From Erythrobasidium yunnanense (lineage: Eukaryota; Basidiomycota; Cystobasidiomycetes; Erythrobasidiales; Erythrobasidiaceae), in NCBI GenBank assembly GCA_001600175.1, contig BCJC01000003.1:124001-188000 (forward strand): a stretch of DNA of 64,000 bases. Reading direction: 5' to 3'. This document shows positions 11,944 to 23,265 of the stretch, piece after piece. The notes beneath the pieces were generated by a model. It ran no database searches. It had not been told where the DNA came from and saw only the letters and a program-made list of their open reading frames with translations. The position numbers were made by a program, and so were the translations under genes. Positions within the stretch are counted from its first letter, which is position 1, and each line of letters begins with the position of its first letter.

Positions 11944-13060
11944 ATGACCCTCTGCATCATGCGGACTCTACGACTGGTTTCAAGGCAGGCCTTTGCTGCT
12001 TCTACGACGTCTGCGCTACATCCTCCGACAGTTCTGAATGGTCCGAGATTGTGCTGCCCATCTGCCGTCAATCCTGGTCCGTATGTACCTATTCGCTATG
12101 CGTCCAAGAAGAAGACATCGAAAGCTGCGATGAAGAAGAGCTCGCACAAGAAGAGTGAAGCTGAAGATGATGACGAGATTGAAGTGGAAAACCATCCTGT
12201 CCCAGTCCTGGCGAAGGGCAAGAAGGGAAAGGCTGCACAAGTTACCGAAGCAGATGCTATCGAAGCGTTTCATCTGGACAGGCTGGAGAAGGATATGGAT
12301 GCATCTGTAGAGAGACTTAGTCGCGAACTGAGGACTCTCATCGGGAGGGTGGAGCGCCTGTCTCCTTGTGCGTGGCCTTGTTGGGATCAACCCTTCTCGA
12401 GCAGGTTTTTGCTGATGATACGGATCTACCATCAGCTCTACTGGATTCTGTACGCGTCGAAGAGCATGGGCAGAGGCATGCCTTGGCATCCTATGCCACA
12501 GTGTCTGTCAGCGGCAGCGAAGCGCTGTCAATCAATATCTTCGACCCGGCAGTGCGTAGAACAAATCTCATCTGAGATCTTCGCTTATACGCACGATTAC
12601 AGAGCGTCAAAGCTGTGGAGAATGCTATTCGCGATGCAGTCGACCTGAACCTGAACCCGCAACTAGTGGACGAAACGACTATACGCGTGCCAGTGCCTCG
12701 GTAAGCTCTATTTATGCAAGATAACTGGAAAAAAGCTCATCTGTTCCGCTCTTCAGGCCGGACATGCAGACGCGAACATCGCTAGCCAAAAAAGCGTCTG
12801 AGCTCGCTGAGAATGCAAGAGTTGCCATCCGAGCTGCGCGGCATCAAGGTCAGAAGGATCTGAAAGCAGATCAAGATAATAAAGTCGTAGGCGAAGGAGA
12901 TGCTCGAAAAGATGCTAAGAATGTAAGTTTGTCAGGGCGCCTTAGAGGATCAGGCTGATATTCGATTATTATGCTACAGCTGCAAGACGCTACGAAGAAG
13001 CGGACGGACGAGGCGGACAAGCTGTTTGCCCATGCGAAGAAGGTGCTTATGGATGAGTAG
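11944..13060 (+). CDS. Mitochondrial ribosome recycling factor
   Basis: Releases mitochondrial ribosomes from mRNA after termination. Exons 11944-12367, 12436-12551, 12603-12700, 12757-12922 and 12980-13060 give 294 residues. The N-terminus (MRTLRLVSRQAFAASTTSA) looks like a mitochondrial presequence; the first ATG is used, with an alternative at 11959. A basic/acidic linker leads to the RRF fold: MDASVERLSRELRTLIGRVE, then SVRVEEHGQRHALASYATVS, INIFDPA, VKAVENAIRDAVDLNLNPQ and IRVPVPRPDMQTRTSLAKKA, all in the family order. The end, LFAHAKKVLMDE, matches RRF C-termini. The acidic insert at about residues 70-95 is typical of fungal mitochondrial versions. Confidence 0.92.
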
Positions 13061-13397
13061 GACTGTAAACACTATTGGAAAACGCATTTTGACCAAGCTA
13101 CAGAGGCATGCACACTCACTCGCGTGCACACGACTGACGGAACAAGGGTGACTGACCCTACAATCAGTACCGGATGACAAGCAATCTTCGTTGCAAGGGA
13201 AAGCTGGTCAGCTGAACTTGACAAAGGCTTGAACGCTGAAGGGAGGCTCTGACGAGGCACCCTCGAAAGCGGACTGCTGAGGTCGCTTGCTTTCGTATCA
13301 AGAAACACACAGACACACACTCCTTCATATACACACTATTCACTGCCGGCCAGTGACTCGCTTGCAAACATCCGCGAACATACATTTTACAGTCATT
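13061..13397. other. Intergenic / promoter of small secreted protein
   Basis: 337 bp with no supported gene. The ACAC-rich stretch around 13305-13335 lies just upstream of the secreted-protein ATG and may be 5' leader. Confidence 0.5.
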
Positions 13398-13949
13398 ATG
13401 ATCACCCAAATCACTCGCTCCCTGCGTATCCCCTCTTCCTTGCTCTTGGCAGCTTCTATGCTGTATCTCGCATCCGCCGCACCTGCTCCCATCGCTAGAC
13501 GCGCCATCGCTGCCGGAAGTGGTGAGGGAAAGTGGCACAACTTCGAGCAGAACATCGAAGGCACCAAGGCATCTCTTGGAGACCGCTGGGCTGAAGGCTC
13601 TTTCCTGCAATGCGGTATGGGCCTACCTGGGATCAAGAATTGGGGCCAGCTTGCCCAAGTACCTTCGGGCAGCTTCAACGATGACTGCTATCAATGCACC
13701 AAGGTCACAGCGAATGGTAAATCTGCACACGTCAGGGCAGTCGGAGTAGCTGCGATACTGGAGATTGGAGCTTCGACGAAAGCTATACTGGGCGTCTCTG
13801 ACAAGTACGATGCGTCTTGGGAGTCAGCCTCAGATGCGGAATGCAATGCGCAAGGCGTAGATCCTTGGGATAGGAAGACTTGTCCAGCACTTCCAGACGG
13901 TACTTTCAAGCCTCTGCATATCACAAGTGTCGGAGGGTGGTGCGGATAG
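13398..13949 (+). CDS. Small secreted cysteine-containing protein (183 aa)
   Basis: Single exon. The N-terminus has a clear signal peptide: a basic start, then SLLLAASMLYLASAAPAPIA, followed by a dibasic RR that could be a Kex2 site. The mature part has six cysteines (LQC, NDDCYQC, AEC, KTC, GWC), enough for three disulfides, and no membrane segment or GPI-type tail. I recognise no domain; the segment DDCYQCTKVTANGKSAHVRA resembles the spacing seen in small barrel proteins, but this is too weak for a call. Possible roles are an extracellular effector or wall protein. The start at 13398 is chosen because it begins the signal peptide, although the frame is open further upstream. Confidence 0.75.
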   Translation: MITQITRSLRIPSSLLLAASMLYLASAAPAPIARRAIAAGSGEGKWHNFEQNIEGTKASLGDRWAEGSFLQCGMGLPGIKNWGQLAQVPSGSFNDDCYQCTKVTANGKSAHVRAVGVAAILEIGASTKAILGVSDKYDASWESASDAECNAQGVDPWDRKTCPALPDGTFKPLHITSVGGWCG

Positions 13950-14187
13950 AGTGTAAGGCTGCCCTGGTCATTCATGTATCATCCAAGTAGAAGTAGAGAT
14001 AAGGATAAGCACTCCATGTTCCCCAGGCGTGCCTCTGGATTGCTTACAAAAAAGGATGTGGTGAGACGGCCGAGAAAATCTTGCCGGCGAGCTTGCCCTG
14101 AATAGCTTTCAGCTCTTCGACTCAGCAATGCAGCAACCGCTGTTGCGCTCTGACACCTTGCATCTAATTCGATCGTAATTCCTCCTG

Positions 14188-16038
14188 ATGCCTGGCTCAG
14201 ATACGACTTTGGCGACACCGGCTCCAGTCGAAGCCGGCAAGCAGGGGCCTCTAGAAAAAGAACTGGAAGCGCCAGGACCTAGTCAAGCGCATCAACCAGA
14301 AGACTATCCAGATGGCGGATTGAGAGGTGTGTTGCAAAGCCGTCTCGCGAAAGCCGGATGTCCTGCGAGTCACAAGGTAAGAGCTTTAGAGGTACTGACA
14401 ACGAGCTCTCGCAGCTTGGCTGGTAGTTCTCGCTGGGTCTGCAGTCACTTTTGCGACCTTTGGGTTGGTATCTCCAGTCGAGCTTTACTCAGCATGATGC
14501 TAATATTGGATGCTCTTTAGGTACATCTCTTCATTCGGCGTCTTCCAAGGATACTACCAGATCAATCAATTGGCGAATGAATCTCCCTCCAACATTGCGT
14601 GGATTGGTTCACTTCAGCTTTTCCTCATCTTCTTCTCCGGGATCTTTACTGGCTACCTTTTCGATGCTGGGGTGTTTCGCCCAATCGTGCTGACTGGCTC
14701 AGCTCTGCTCCTCATTGGAATCTTCACCACAGCGGAATGCACTGAGCTCTGGCAATTTATCCTTGCGCAGGGCATCTGCGCAGGATTAGGTTGTGGCCTA
14801 TTGTTCGTCCCAGGAGCTGGTAAGATTCCTGTTCCCTGCTCGATTCGCCAAACGGTTCTGATTAGAAGTATCTACAGCTACTGTGTCTCACTGGTTTAAG
14901 AAGAAAAGAGCGCTCGCCTATGGCATCATAGCTTGCGGATCGTCTTTAGGAGGAGTACTATTTCGTAAGTCGGTCACCGCGCTCGTTATGTATTGAGGCT
15001 GACATATACGATATAGCGATCCTTCTCAGTCGACTTTTTGTGGAGGTCGGCTTCAAATGGGCAGTCCGTGTAGCCGGATTCGTGGTGCTCGCATGTCTCG
15101 TAATTGTCAATGCATTCCTGAAGCCTCGGCTCCCTGCTCGGACAGGAGGTAGTCTACTGGAATTCCATCATCTCAAGGATCCCGTCTACAGCCTATTCTG
15201 CGTAGCCGCCTTCCTCATTATTCTTGGCTTATATACACCTATCTTCTATGTGAGTTCACCTGACTTCTGGAGTAGTCTCTAGCTGATGAATGCCCCAAGA
15301 TCTCCTCATATGCGCAATCCAAAGGTGTCGGTGAAGAACTCTCCTTCTACATGTAAGAAACATCCTAGCTTATGCAGAACCGCGACATCTTACTAAAATC
15401 TGCCGTTTTACCTTCAGCTTGGCCATCCTAAATGCGGCCTCCCTCTTCGGGCGTCTAATACCTAATCTTTTCGCCGACAAACTCGGACCAAGCAAGTAAG
15501 GGTCTAAGCCTCTAAGCCTGTATAGCCAGGCAGAAAGCTGACTCTTGGCCTTGCAGTATCTTATGGCCCGCCTCGCTTATAAGCGGAATACTGTGCTTCT
15601 GGTGGGTGACAATCTTCCGCTAGAGCCGATGATAAAAGCTGAGATCGTCACTCCGATCAGTTGGCTCGGAACTTCCTCTACTGGCGGCATCATCGCTTTC
15701 GCAGTGGTATATGGGCCGGCTTCTGGAAGCTACGTAGCTACCATTCCAGCGGTCATTAGCAACATCACCAAAAACATGAACGAAATCGGCGCAAGGACAT
15801 CTCTAGCCTTCGGTATCATTTCATTCGCATCGTTGATAGGGACGCCCGTGACCGGAGCTCTGTACAAGACTGGAGGCTGGGTCGGTCCTGCTTGCTTTGC
15901 TGGAGGTAAGTCATCCATACTTTCTCTCACATTGGAAAGCTGAAGTCGGCCATTGCAGCGGTTGTACTCCTCGGTGTCGCATTCGGGCTGTGGAGCAGAC
16001 ATCTGACTGTAAAGCGCTACGGAACATGGCGGGTGTAA
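14188..16038 (+). CDS. MFS transporter, monocarboxylate porter-like (MCH type)
   Basis: Plasma-membrane major facilitator of the fungal monocarboxylate-porter-like group. Ten exons: 14188-14326, 14415-14463, 14521-14819, 14869-14964, 15017-15249, 15300-15352, 15418-15495, 15557-15601, 15661-15905, 15959-16038; 438 residues. A hydrophilic N-terminus ends with EDYPDGGLRAWLVVLAGSAV, the classic opening of TM1 in this group, then YISSFGVFQGYY. Further family motifs are WIGSLQLFLIFFSGIFTGYL, STATVSHWFKKKRALAYGI and GTSSTGGIIAFAVVYGPASG. It has about 12 hydrophobic segments. It converges on the P450 gene with stop codons 197 bp apart. The substrate is unknown; the group includes carboxylate-like and riboflavin porters, and many members show no monocarboxylate transport. 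Confidence 0.9.
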
Positions 16039-16235
16039 ATGGCATCACGGCAATTTCATGTATATATCAATTGTATCATTTCCTGCAATTTTACAGTTTC
16101 GCATCAAAATACACACATCCTGAGTATGCCTATTTGTCGATCCATTGCAGGTGCGGCTGCTCTGCGCTGCGTTTCCCAAGGTGGTGGTCTGTTCGCTATG
16201 CTTACTGAATATCCCGCAGCCCGAGAAGGGAGGCT

Positions 16236-17952
16236 TCAGGGAGCCATTTTATCATAGATATCTCTCTGTCCATCATACTCATTCTTGACAATTTCTGCAA
16301 GTTGTGCGCTTCGAGGCTGGATGTCGCACTCGAAGCGGACAGGTGCGGTCAGATGTCCGGGCTCGAAGGCATCGGTCGATACTTTTCCGCGGGGAGCATA
16401 GTTGAAAGCATGCAGCAGTCGAGGTACTACAAGCAAGTTCAGCTTCCGCTCCTGCGTCTAAATAGCAGCGATATCTTACCAAGGAGCTTTAGTGAGTTGT
16501 CTGCCAAGAATTGACCTAAGCATATACGTCTTCCAGCGCCAAAACCCATCTGAAGGGAAGTCTTGTAGCCTGTGTCCTCCACACCAGCTTTCAAGCCGAA
16601 AGGGTGCCTGACAAAGCGCTCAGGAAGGAAGTCTTCAGGCTTGTCGAAGTGATCGGGGTTGTGATTGATGCCCCAGGTGTTTGCTACTACCAAGGTACCT
16701 GCTGGAATTACATAGCCTTTGTAGGTCTCGGTCTTGCTAGATAGATGGGGAACGCCTGCGGGCGCGACCGGTCTCCATCGCAGAACTTCCTTGATGAAAG
16801 CATGGCAGTATGGAAGGTTCTCGATGTCTTCAATGACTGGCATCCTTTCTTGGCCAATAACTCTGTCTAATTCCTCCTGCGCTTTGCTAACTGCATCTGG
16901 ATGCGTGCAAGCAGCGAGCACGAAGGTCAGAAGGGCTCCTGAAGTTGTATCGCTGCCGCCTTCAAGCATGACGCCTCCATTCCAAGCTAGACATTCATCG
17001 CTGAAGGTAGCCGAATCCTCTTCTATCAGCGTATGCATCCAGCAACCGGTGCCTTCCCCTCTGCTCAAGCGCTTTTTCAGATCATCGAACAGAATATGCT
17101 GGTAGAAGGCTTTCATTTCTTTCTGAAGCTGTCGAGCCTTTGCCTTCCAAGGTGCTAGAGGACCAGGGAGATACTTCAAGGCGGGCAACATATCGATAGG
17201 TGGGGCAGCTCCGACTACACGTAATTCAGAGCTTAGCTGCTTCTATACAATCGGTCGTTCAGCCTACCCTCCAGGAAAAAGCTGCTGGCCAAACATCAGT
17301 AACTTTGCTAAAAGACGTATTTGAGGCCGTACTTGAATCTGTGCTCCAGGTCATAGAATTTAGCAACGGAGAAGCCTGCTTTGTCGACCTCATCGAAAGT
17401 GGGAGCGCGCTTGCCATACGCGATCGCAAGAGTCAGGCTGCACGAATACCTCCTCATCTCGTCGTACCACCGATCTGGCTTCTGCAAAATGTTGTGAAGG
17501 ACGGCTGCACTTTCAGCGACTTGCAGAGGGTTGTGTTGCGCGACTTGTCCTTGTCCCAAGGTTTTGTTCCACATCTTGCGATATTGCGTAGACGTCTTGC
17601 CATTAGCCAACAGGATATGGTTGTTCCGCGCGATGAGGTCGTCATTGATATATGCAGGAGCGCGGTCATTGAAGCTGCTAGACCGCTTATCCAACAGTTC
17701 TGCAACATCCAGAGCTGAGTTCAGGACGACCATGTTTCCGCCAAAGAGCTTGAGCGATACGATGTCTCCATATAACTTCTTCAAGTCAAAGAAATACAGA
17801 TGTGCATATCGAGGTGGTATGGTAGTCAGATTGCCTAGAACAGGTGTCGTAGGCGGACCAGGCGGGAGTCCTTTGTCGCGTTTGCCGACTTGCAGAAGGC
17901 GATATAGAGCGGCGCCAACGACTGCTAGAACAGCCCACCAGAAGCTGACCAT
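16236..17952 (-). CDS. Cytochrome P450 monooxygenase
   Basis: Microsomal class II P450. Exons 17952-17333, 17281-17268 (only 14 nt), 17214-16480 and 16426-16236 give 519 residues. An N-terminal anchor (MVSFWWAVLAVVGAALYRLL) is followed by the proline hinge KGLPPGPPTTPVLGN. The I-helix oxygen-activation segment LEGGSDTTSG is near residues 295-304, the K-helix ExxR (KEVLRWRP) near 354-357, and the PERF region is FLPERFVRHP. The heme loop FGAGRRICLG places the axial cysteine at about residue 443. The sequence resembles fungal CYP families that oxidise aromatic or polyketide-type substrates, but I cannot assign a family number. The micro-exon is required to keep frame and joins NFFLE to VGAAPPIDMLPALKYLPG, a conserved block. 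Next to a transporter, so substrate uptake or product export could be coupled. Confidence 0.93.
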
Positions 17953-18222
17953 TTCGTTCACACAATGCGCTTCTTGTTGGCAGAAAGACAAGGGCTTCTC
18001 CGCTTTCGCATTGTGGCTCCATTCGGAGGCCGGCGGCAAGCGTGCCTGGCGATTCTGATAAGAGCAGGTATGGTTTGCCTGTAGGTAGCAGCGTAGTATA
18101 TCTACTGGAGCTTATACATGCAGCAGCAGCCATGGGTCGTACTTTCGTGCAAAACTGATTACATCACTGAACAGTCACGAGTACATCCCTATTTCCCAGT
18201 CTACTATTCGACACCTCGGCAG

Positions 18223-19830
18223 CTACACCTTCTCAGCTAACGAGTCAGAGTACACGGACACATGCCGCTGTCCTTCATCGAAACGCTGCTGATTATAATA
18301 GCGTCAGCTATCTTGTAGCGCTTCGACGCAAGAATTACTTACTGTGACGGTCCTAGCAGGCAATTGCACCTCGACGGGCCGGCTGTCTGGCGAGAACGAC
18401 GAAGGTGTGGTTTTTCTTGACAAAGTAGTCGGTCGATACTTATCCTCATCGTCTTCTACGTCGATTGCATGCTGAACTTCAGTCGACACACCGACTTGCA
18501 GAGTAATGGCATGTTGACGAGCCACCTGTTGTGCTTTCTTCTTCTCTTCCATGCTATGCGTAATTTGTCCGATGGGAACACTCTGGTCAAGACTCTTGAC
18601 GAAGAAACCATTGCTCGTGCCTCCCGCGCCAGATGGACGGAATGAGCTGCTTTCCATGCGAGCATGGCTGGCTGCACTAGCTCGCAAACAGTAGCAGAAA
18701 CTGACAAGGTAGAGGGCAGGAATAGGGGCTGGCGTTGAGATTTGAGGTCAGCAGCCAGTAACAGCAAAGTATCATTTGTACTTACGAGCTGTCGCATTGA
18801 ACATCTGCGCGGGAAGAACAATGATAAGCTGAGGTACAGTCTGTAACAGAGATTACAAAGGCTTACATTCCATAGAGTGGCATGCTTGACTGTCGCAGCG
18901 TAGGTGATTGCGGTGAAAACTTCGAAGAACAGCGGCGCGATGCATGTCCCGAATGCCAATTGGACGAGAGAAGCCAGAAACTCGTCCGTCCTGAAATATG
19001 CGAAGCGATGTAAGCCTTGTCGAAGAAATGCGAAGGCCCAGCAAGAAGGCTCACGTTTCGTTAAAGCCCCTCTTCATTTTGCGAAGACTGTAGCTCAGTA
19101 CACCAGCAATGAGCAGATCTACGACCACTGCAGCCCAGAGCCACAATTCTGTCGGTGCGAGAAGGATCTCTGGCCCGCCAAGACCTCGCTGATACATTAC
19201 TTGACGCACAAAATCAGTTTAGCTGCACCTCAGACGGAATGTACTCTGCCATGCGACTCACTGTTTGCGACAGTCAGCCAAACACCGCCAGCCAGACTGG
19301 CCAGTATGCCAGCCGCAATGGCAACGGTTAGGGCTATGCTGCGACCTGTGATTCTCAGGCATCTGATGCCCATGAAAGCCTGACAAACTGCTGCCGTCAA
19401 TGCTGCAGGTAGCGGTGCCAACGAATCCGCCGTGTTATACGTGTTCCAGCGTACTGAACTACGTTGTTGTGAGGTCATATATATCCATATTTCCTGACAG
19501 AACGAGGTCTTTTCAGTACGGCTCCGCTGTTAATGCTACGGGAGGTCTCGACCAACAGCACCATTGATGCCCATGCATGCTAGATTGCAGAGCAACGCCG
19601 ATAGCAGAAGCGGTCTTGTCATCTTCCCGACGCGTGCTGTCTTGCTTAACAGTAGGGTCGAGGCCATCGATGTCGCCATGCCACCGAGCATAAGTTCCAG
19701 CATCCTGAATACGGTCTCAGCATCTGCTTGGGCTGGTGTCTGACGCGAAGCCTCACCATCCTATCGCACATGGTCCCAGCACAGTCGTAGCCACGACTTG
19801 CGGCGCAGTCGGTTGAAGAGTGTCGGACAT
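18223..19830 (-). CDS. Seven-helix membrane protein, DUF6534 type
   Basis: Basidiomycete-type integral membrane protein of unknown function. Eight exons: 19830-19757, 19704-19557, 19493-19262, 19199-19055, 18990-18867, 18804-18786 (19 nt), 18728-18343, 18288-18223; 397 residues. Family marks are LGPCAIGWM at the first helix, a central TADSLAPLPAALTAAVCQAF, then LWLWAAVVVDLLIAGVLSYS followed by LRKMKRGFNETDEFLASLVQ, the typical DUF6534 block, and a further helix FGTCIAPLFFEVFTAITYAA. The C-terminal tail is cytosolic and disordered. The donor after exon 2 (GTTGGT) is weak, so that junction is less certain. The final exon ends SVYSDSLAEKV after a canonical intron; without splicing the frame would end a few residues later instead. 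Its promoter faces that of the mannosyltransferase gene. Confidence 0.8.
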
Positions 19831-20497
19831 GATATAAGGTCGCGAATTTGTGGGTTCTTGAGAGAGGTTAGGTCAGCCCTGCATGGCAATATATTTACAG
19901 TTTGTAGGAAGATGAGGGATGGAGAATCATCAGGTCCGAGAGAATGTGCTTGCCAAGTTGCGTGAGCTGACGATGGCTGGAGCCTGCGGCTTCCGGAATA
20001 GGGAGGAGTCTGGCCTCGCTCAGCTGGCTCAACAATGCGTATGATAACGAGGACTCGTTGTGGGAGGGCAGGACAGGAAGTCGTGTTCCGTTTGTTGTTG
20101 TTGTTCGTCGATCTTCGCCTTGTGGGCTGGAATTCAGTCAGTAGTCTAATGCATCAAGGCATGCCGGCAGAGCAGTCGCATCAGCAGAGAGAGCCAGTGC
20201 CGTTATCTACTGTATACGCCTTGATATCGTAGCGTGTTGCGACTGCGAAAGACTCTTGTACAAATCGGTTGTCTTGCAAGATTTGGATCGTTTTCAGACG
20301 TTTTGCTTGTCCGCTTGCCGCCGATACACGATAGAAGAAGGCAAGGACATGCTCAACAATCCGCCGATATCGCTACTGCAGCAGAGACAGAATCATTCAA
20401 GCAGCTGCGACGTCTCAAGGTGGTCCTCCCGACTCTGACCTTGTCTTCGGCTCGACGGTCGTGGAATCAGCTTCTGGCGTCAGCTGGGCCAGCTTCC
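19831..20497. promoter_or_regulatory. Intergenic region between divergent DUF6534 and mannosyltransferase genes
   Basis: 667 bp upstream of both genes. The frame of the mannosyltransferase is open back to 20234 without conserved sequence, so a longer N-terminus there is possible but not favoured. No other gene seen. Confidence 0.45.
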
Positions 20498-22773
20498 ATG
20501 ACTGTCGACGCATATCGCGATACTCCATCAACGTCGTCGCATCATCAAGCGCATGCACAGGGCAAGAAAAGGTCGTCCAACGATGCCGGCAAACAGCTGG
20601 GAATGGGGTCAGACAGGAGCAGAGGCAGAGGGAACACGCTGCAAGAGATCGCAAACAGTAGAGCAGCGAAAGCGCCAGCTACGGCAAAGCCAAAGACCAA
20701 GAAGAAGGCCTCGATTGCCGCAACCTGGATCCTCACGCTGCTAGGCCTCTTTGTTCTTGGCACTTTCATCGTGCTCTCCACTGTGCGGCACTACTTTGGA
20801 ACACATACAGACGATTTCATCAGCCTTGAGGAGATACAGCCTTTTCGACACCTAGAAGATTCTTTGCCATACGAGCCAAATCTCCCGCTGGACCAGATTG
20901 CTGAAGAGCAGCGCAAAGGGCTACATAGAGAGAAGATTCCAAGAATCATTCATCAAACATGGAAGAGCGACGTCCTGCCGGAGCGCTGGCTGGCTGTTCG
21001 AGAAGCCTGTATCAAATTGCTGCCGGATTACGAGTTCAAGCTATGGTCTGACGAGTCCGCAAGGGAGTTCATCAAAGCAAACTATACTTCGTTCCTTCCG
21101 ACATGGGACTCATACAGTGAAGCGCCCGACCTTTCGGTTCTCTTGGCAAGATCGCTAATCTTGCGTTCGCAGCCTACAATATACAGCGCGCCGATGCGAT
21201 ACGGTACTTTGTTCTTCATCAGTTTGGAGGAATTTACATGGATCTCGACATCGGCTGCCGTGCACACCCTGGTCCCCTCATGCACTTTGAGACGATACTT
21301 CCCGCAACAAAGCCCGTGGGCGTATCGAATGATCTCATATTCTCTGCACCCCGCACACCATTTATGGATCTAGTCATCAACTCCTTGGAGACTTTCAACC
21401 ATGACTGGCTCTGGATGAACTATCCGACAGTGATGTTCTCGACTGGGCCAATGTTCATATCTGCAATGTACTCCATGTGGAGTCGGATGCTCGCGAACCG
21501 GATCGGTATCAACGATGTTCATCTCAATAGCAGAGTCAGGATATTGCCGAAAAGCTTGTATGGCAAGAACGCGGCACCTGAAGCCGTGCCAGACTCCTTT
21601 TTCTGGCATTAGTGAGTCTAAAATACTTTATCGCTGATACGCCTGTTTGATTCGGCTCTACTGCGACAGCTACGGATCATCTTGGCATGCCGGAGATGCT
21701 GGTTTTATCGGCTTCTTGGGCAAATATGGCTACAAGCTCCTTCTTCTGGGAAGCTCCTTGGTCATCATCGGATTCTGCTATCTTGTGTGGGCGAAAAAAG
21801 GCTACAAGTTATTGTCGCCACGACCCCAGTCTCAGCTTCTCGAACCTTTCGAGCTGAACAACCCGACTAGTTCGCATGACAGTGGCGGTGAGTGCAGCAT
21901 CATCGCTTCCAGTATCACGAAAGCGTGGAAAGGCCTTCGAAGCTCATGTGACCTCGTACAGGCTTCGCGGCTTTCACTTCGCGTGCCCTAAATTTCGTCA
22001 AATCTCTAGTCACCGTCTCATCCCCATACGACCCCCTGCCCTCTAACCCACCTTCTCAAGTTATATTTGATGCTCGCATACGGCCTCCGTCGCTAGACAG
22101 CGACTCCCTCAGCCTTCATTCGATCCGCAAATACCCGAATCCTGTGCAGACACAGAGACATCCGCTTACTAGCAAGCCTCAAGGAAGGCAACGCTCCAAG
22201 GATGTCGAACGAGGCTCGCCTATACGGTCTAGATCGGGCAGCAACCAGGCGAAGGAAGCTAATGGTAGTGCCGGATGGTACTGGAGCCATTCGCCGAGTG
22301 ATGCAACGCCCATGGCATCGACGAGTGCTGTCGCACCCACTTTCTCGCGGCGTGGTCTTTCTCCTGACGGGAAACAGCAAGATTCTCCCCCGGTTCAGCC
22401 ACCAGAGGCTACCATTCCACAGCGCTCCACTCAGTACAAAGTGCCTAGGTACTCTCCTCTAGCCTCCTCACCTCCTATCAGTGCTCCCTTCTTCTCCTCT
22501 ACTCGCGAATATCGCACCTCACCTTCATCCTCTGACCTTTCCGCTCCGAGGTACCCTAGGCGGCCACCGATAGCAAGCCAGCCTAGTCATCACCCCAGCG
22601 AGTCCGACACGGATCTTTCAGCGAGCGAGTTGATGGATCTGCTCACGGAGCTCGAGCCCGTCGTAAGCGCATCAGCCAGATCTACACAACAACCAGGCGA
22701 AGAATCGTCAAGGCTGGTGCGGAAACGATCTTTTACAAACGATAATAGTCCGCGGATATCGGACTCGCAATAG
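20498..22773 (+). CDS. Inositol-phosphoceramide mannosyltransferase catalytic subunit (SUR1/CSH1 type)
   Basis: Transfers mannose to inositol phosphoceramide in the Golgi to make MIPC. Exons 20498-21116, 21173-21611, 21670-21887 and 21962-22773 give 695 residues. After a basic cytosolic region there is a membrane anchor (AATWILTLLGLFVLGTFIVL, about residues 78-97). The catalytic domain has KIPRIIHQTWKSDVLPERW, LPDYEFKLWSDESAREFI, YNIQRADAIRYFVLHQFGG and the DXD sugar-nucleotide site YMDLDIGC (Asp230, Asp232). FWHYYGSSWHAGDAGFI leads to a second membrane segment, LLLLGSSLVIIGFCYLVW. The roughly 310-residue C-terminal tail is serine/proline-rich and disordered, much longer than in yeast SUR1. 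The start at 20498 is the ATG nearest the conserved region. Confidence 0.9.
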
Positions 22774-23265
22774 TCGAATGTACAACGTATATAGAGCACA
22801 TACAATCATAAATCAGTCGGCAAGAAGTAATGTAATGCACTGTACAAAGATCTAACATGCACATAGGCACATATAAGACGGCTTTTTCTGATCTCTTTAT
22901 GCTCTAGGCGTACTACCTGGCGCGGCTTACTCAGGTTAACCAGACGCTAACCTCATCCGCAAGAGCACAATATAATAAGTCTTCCGAAACAGCAATGTCA
23001 GTCACTCACCTCGGCTCTCACTGCTCGATCAGGTCATTCAAGCCGCCAGTAGCGATCGACCCGGGCAATTCTCTTCCAGATAACAATGACCGAAAAGCTA
23101 CTCCTGGCATTTTAGTGAACCCTTCGATCCGCTGCTGCAGAACTTTCAAAGCATGACGTATAACCTTTCAACAGGGCAGTGCATCCTCACCAGGCAGCGG
23201 GCACTGTGGGGTAGCTGATGACCTGGCCTCAGCGAGCAACCAACCCATCACTCGTCAGAGGGAAC
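22774..23265. other. Intergenic, no gene seen
   Basis: 492 bp between the mannosyltransferase stop and the next secreted-protein start, both on the plus strand. I see no conserved frame, tRNA or repeat. Confidence 0.5.

Noticed and set aside
14188-19830. Secondary-metabolite biosynthetic gene cluster around the P450
   Set aside because: No backbone synthase, terpene cyclase or regulator nearby; only three accessory genes, so no cluster claim is made.
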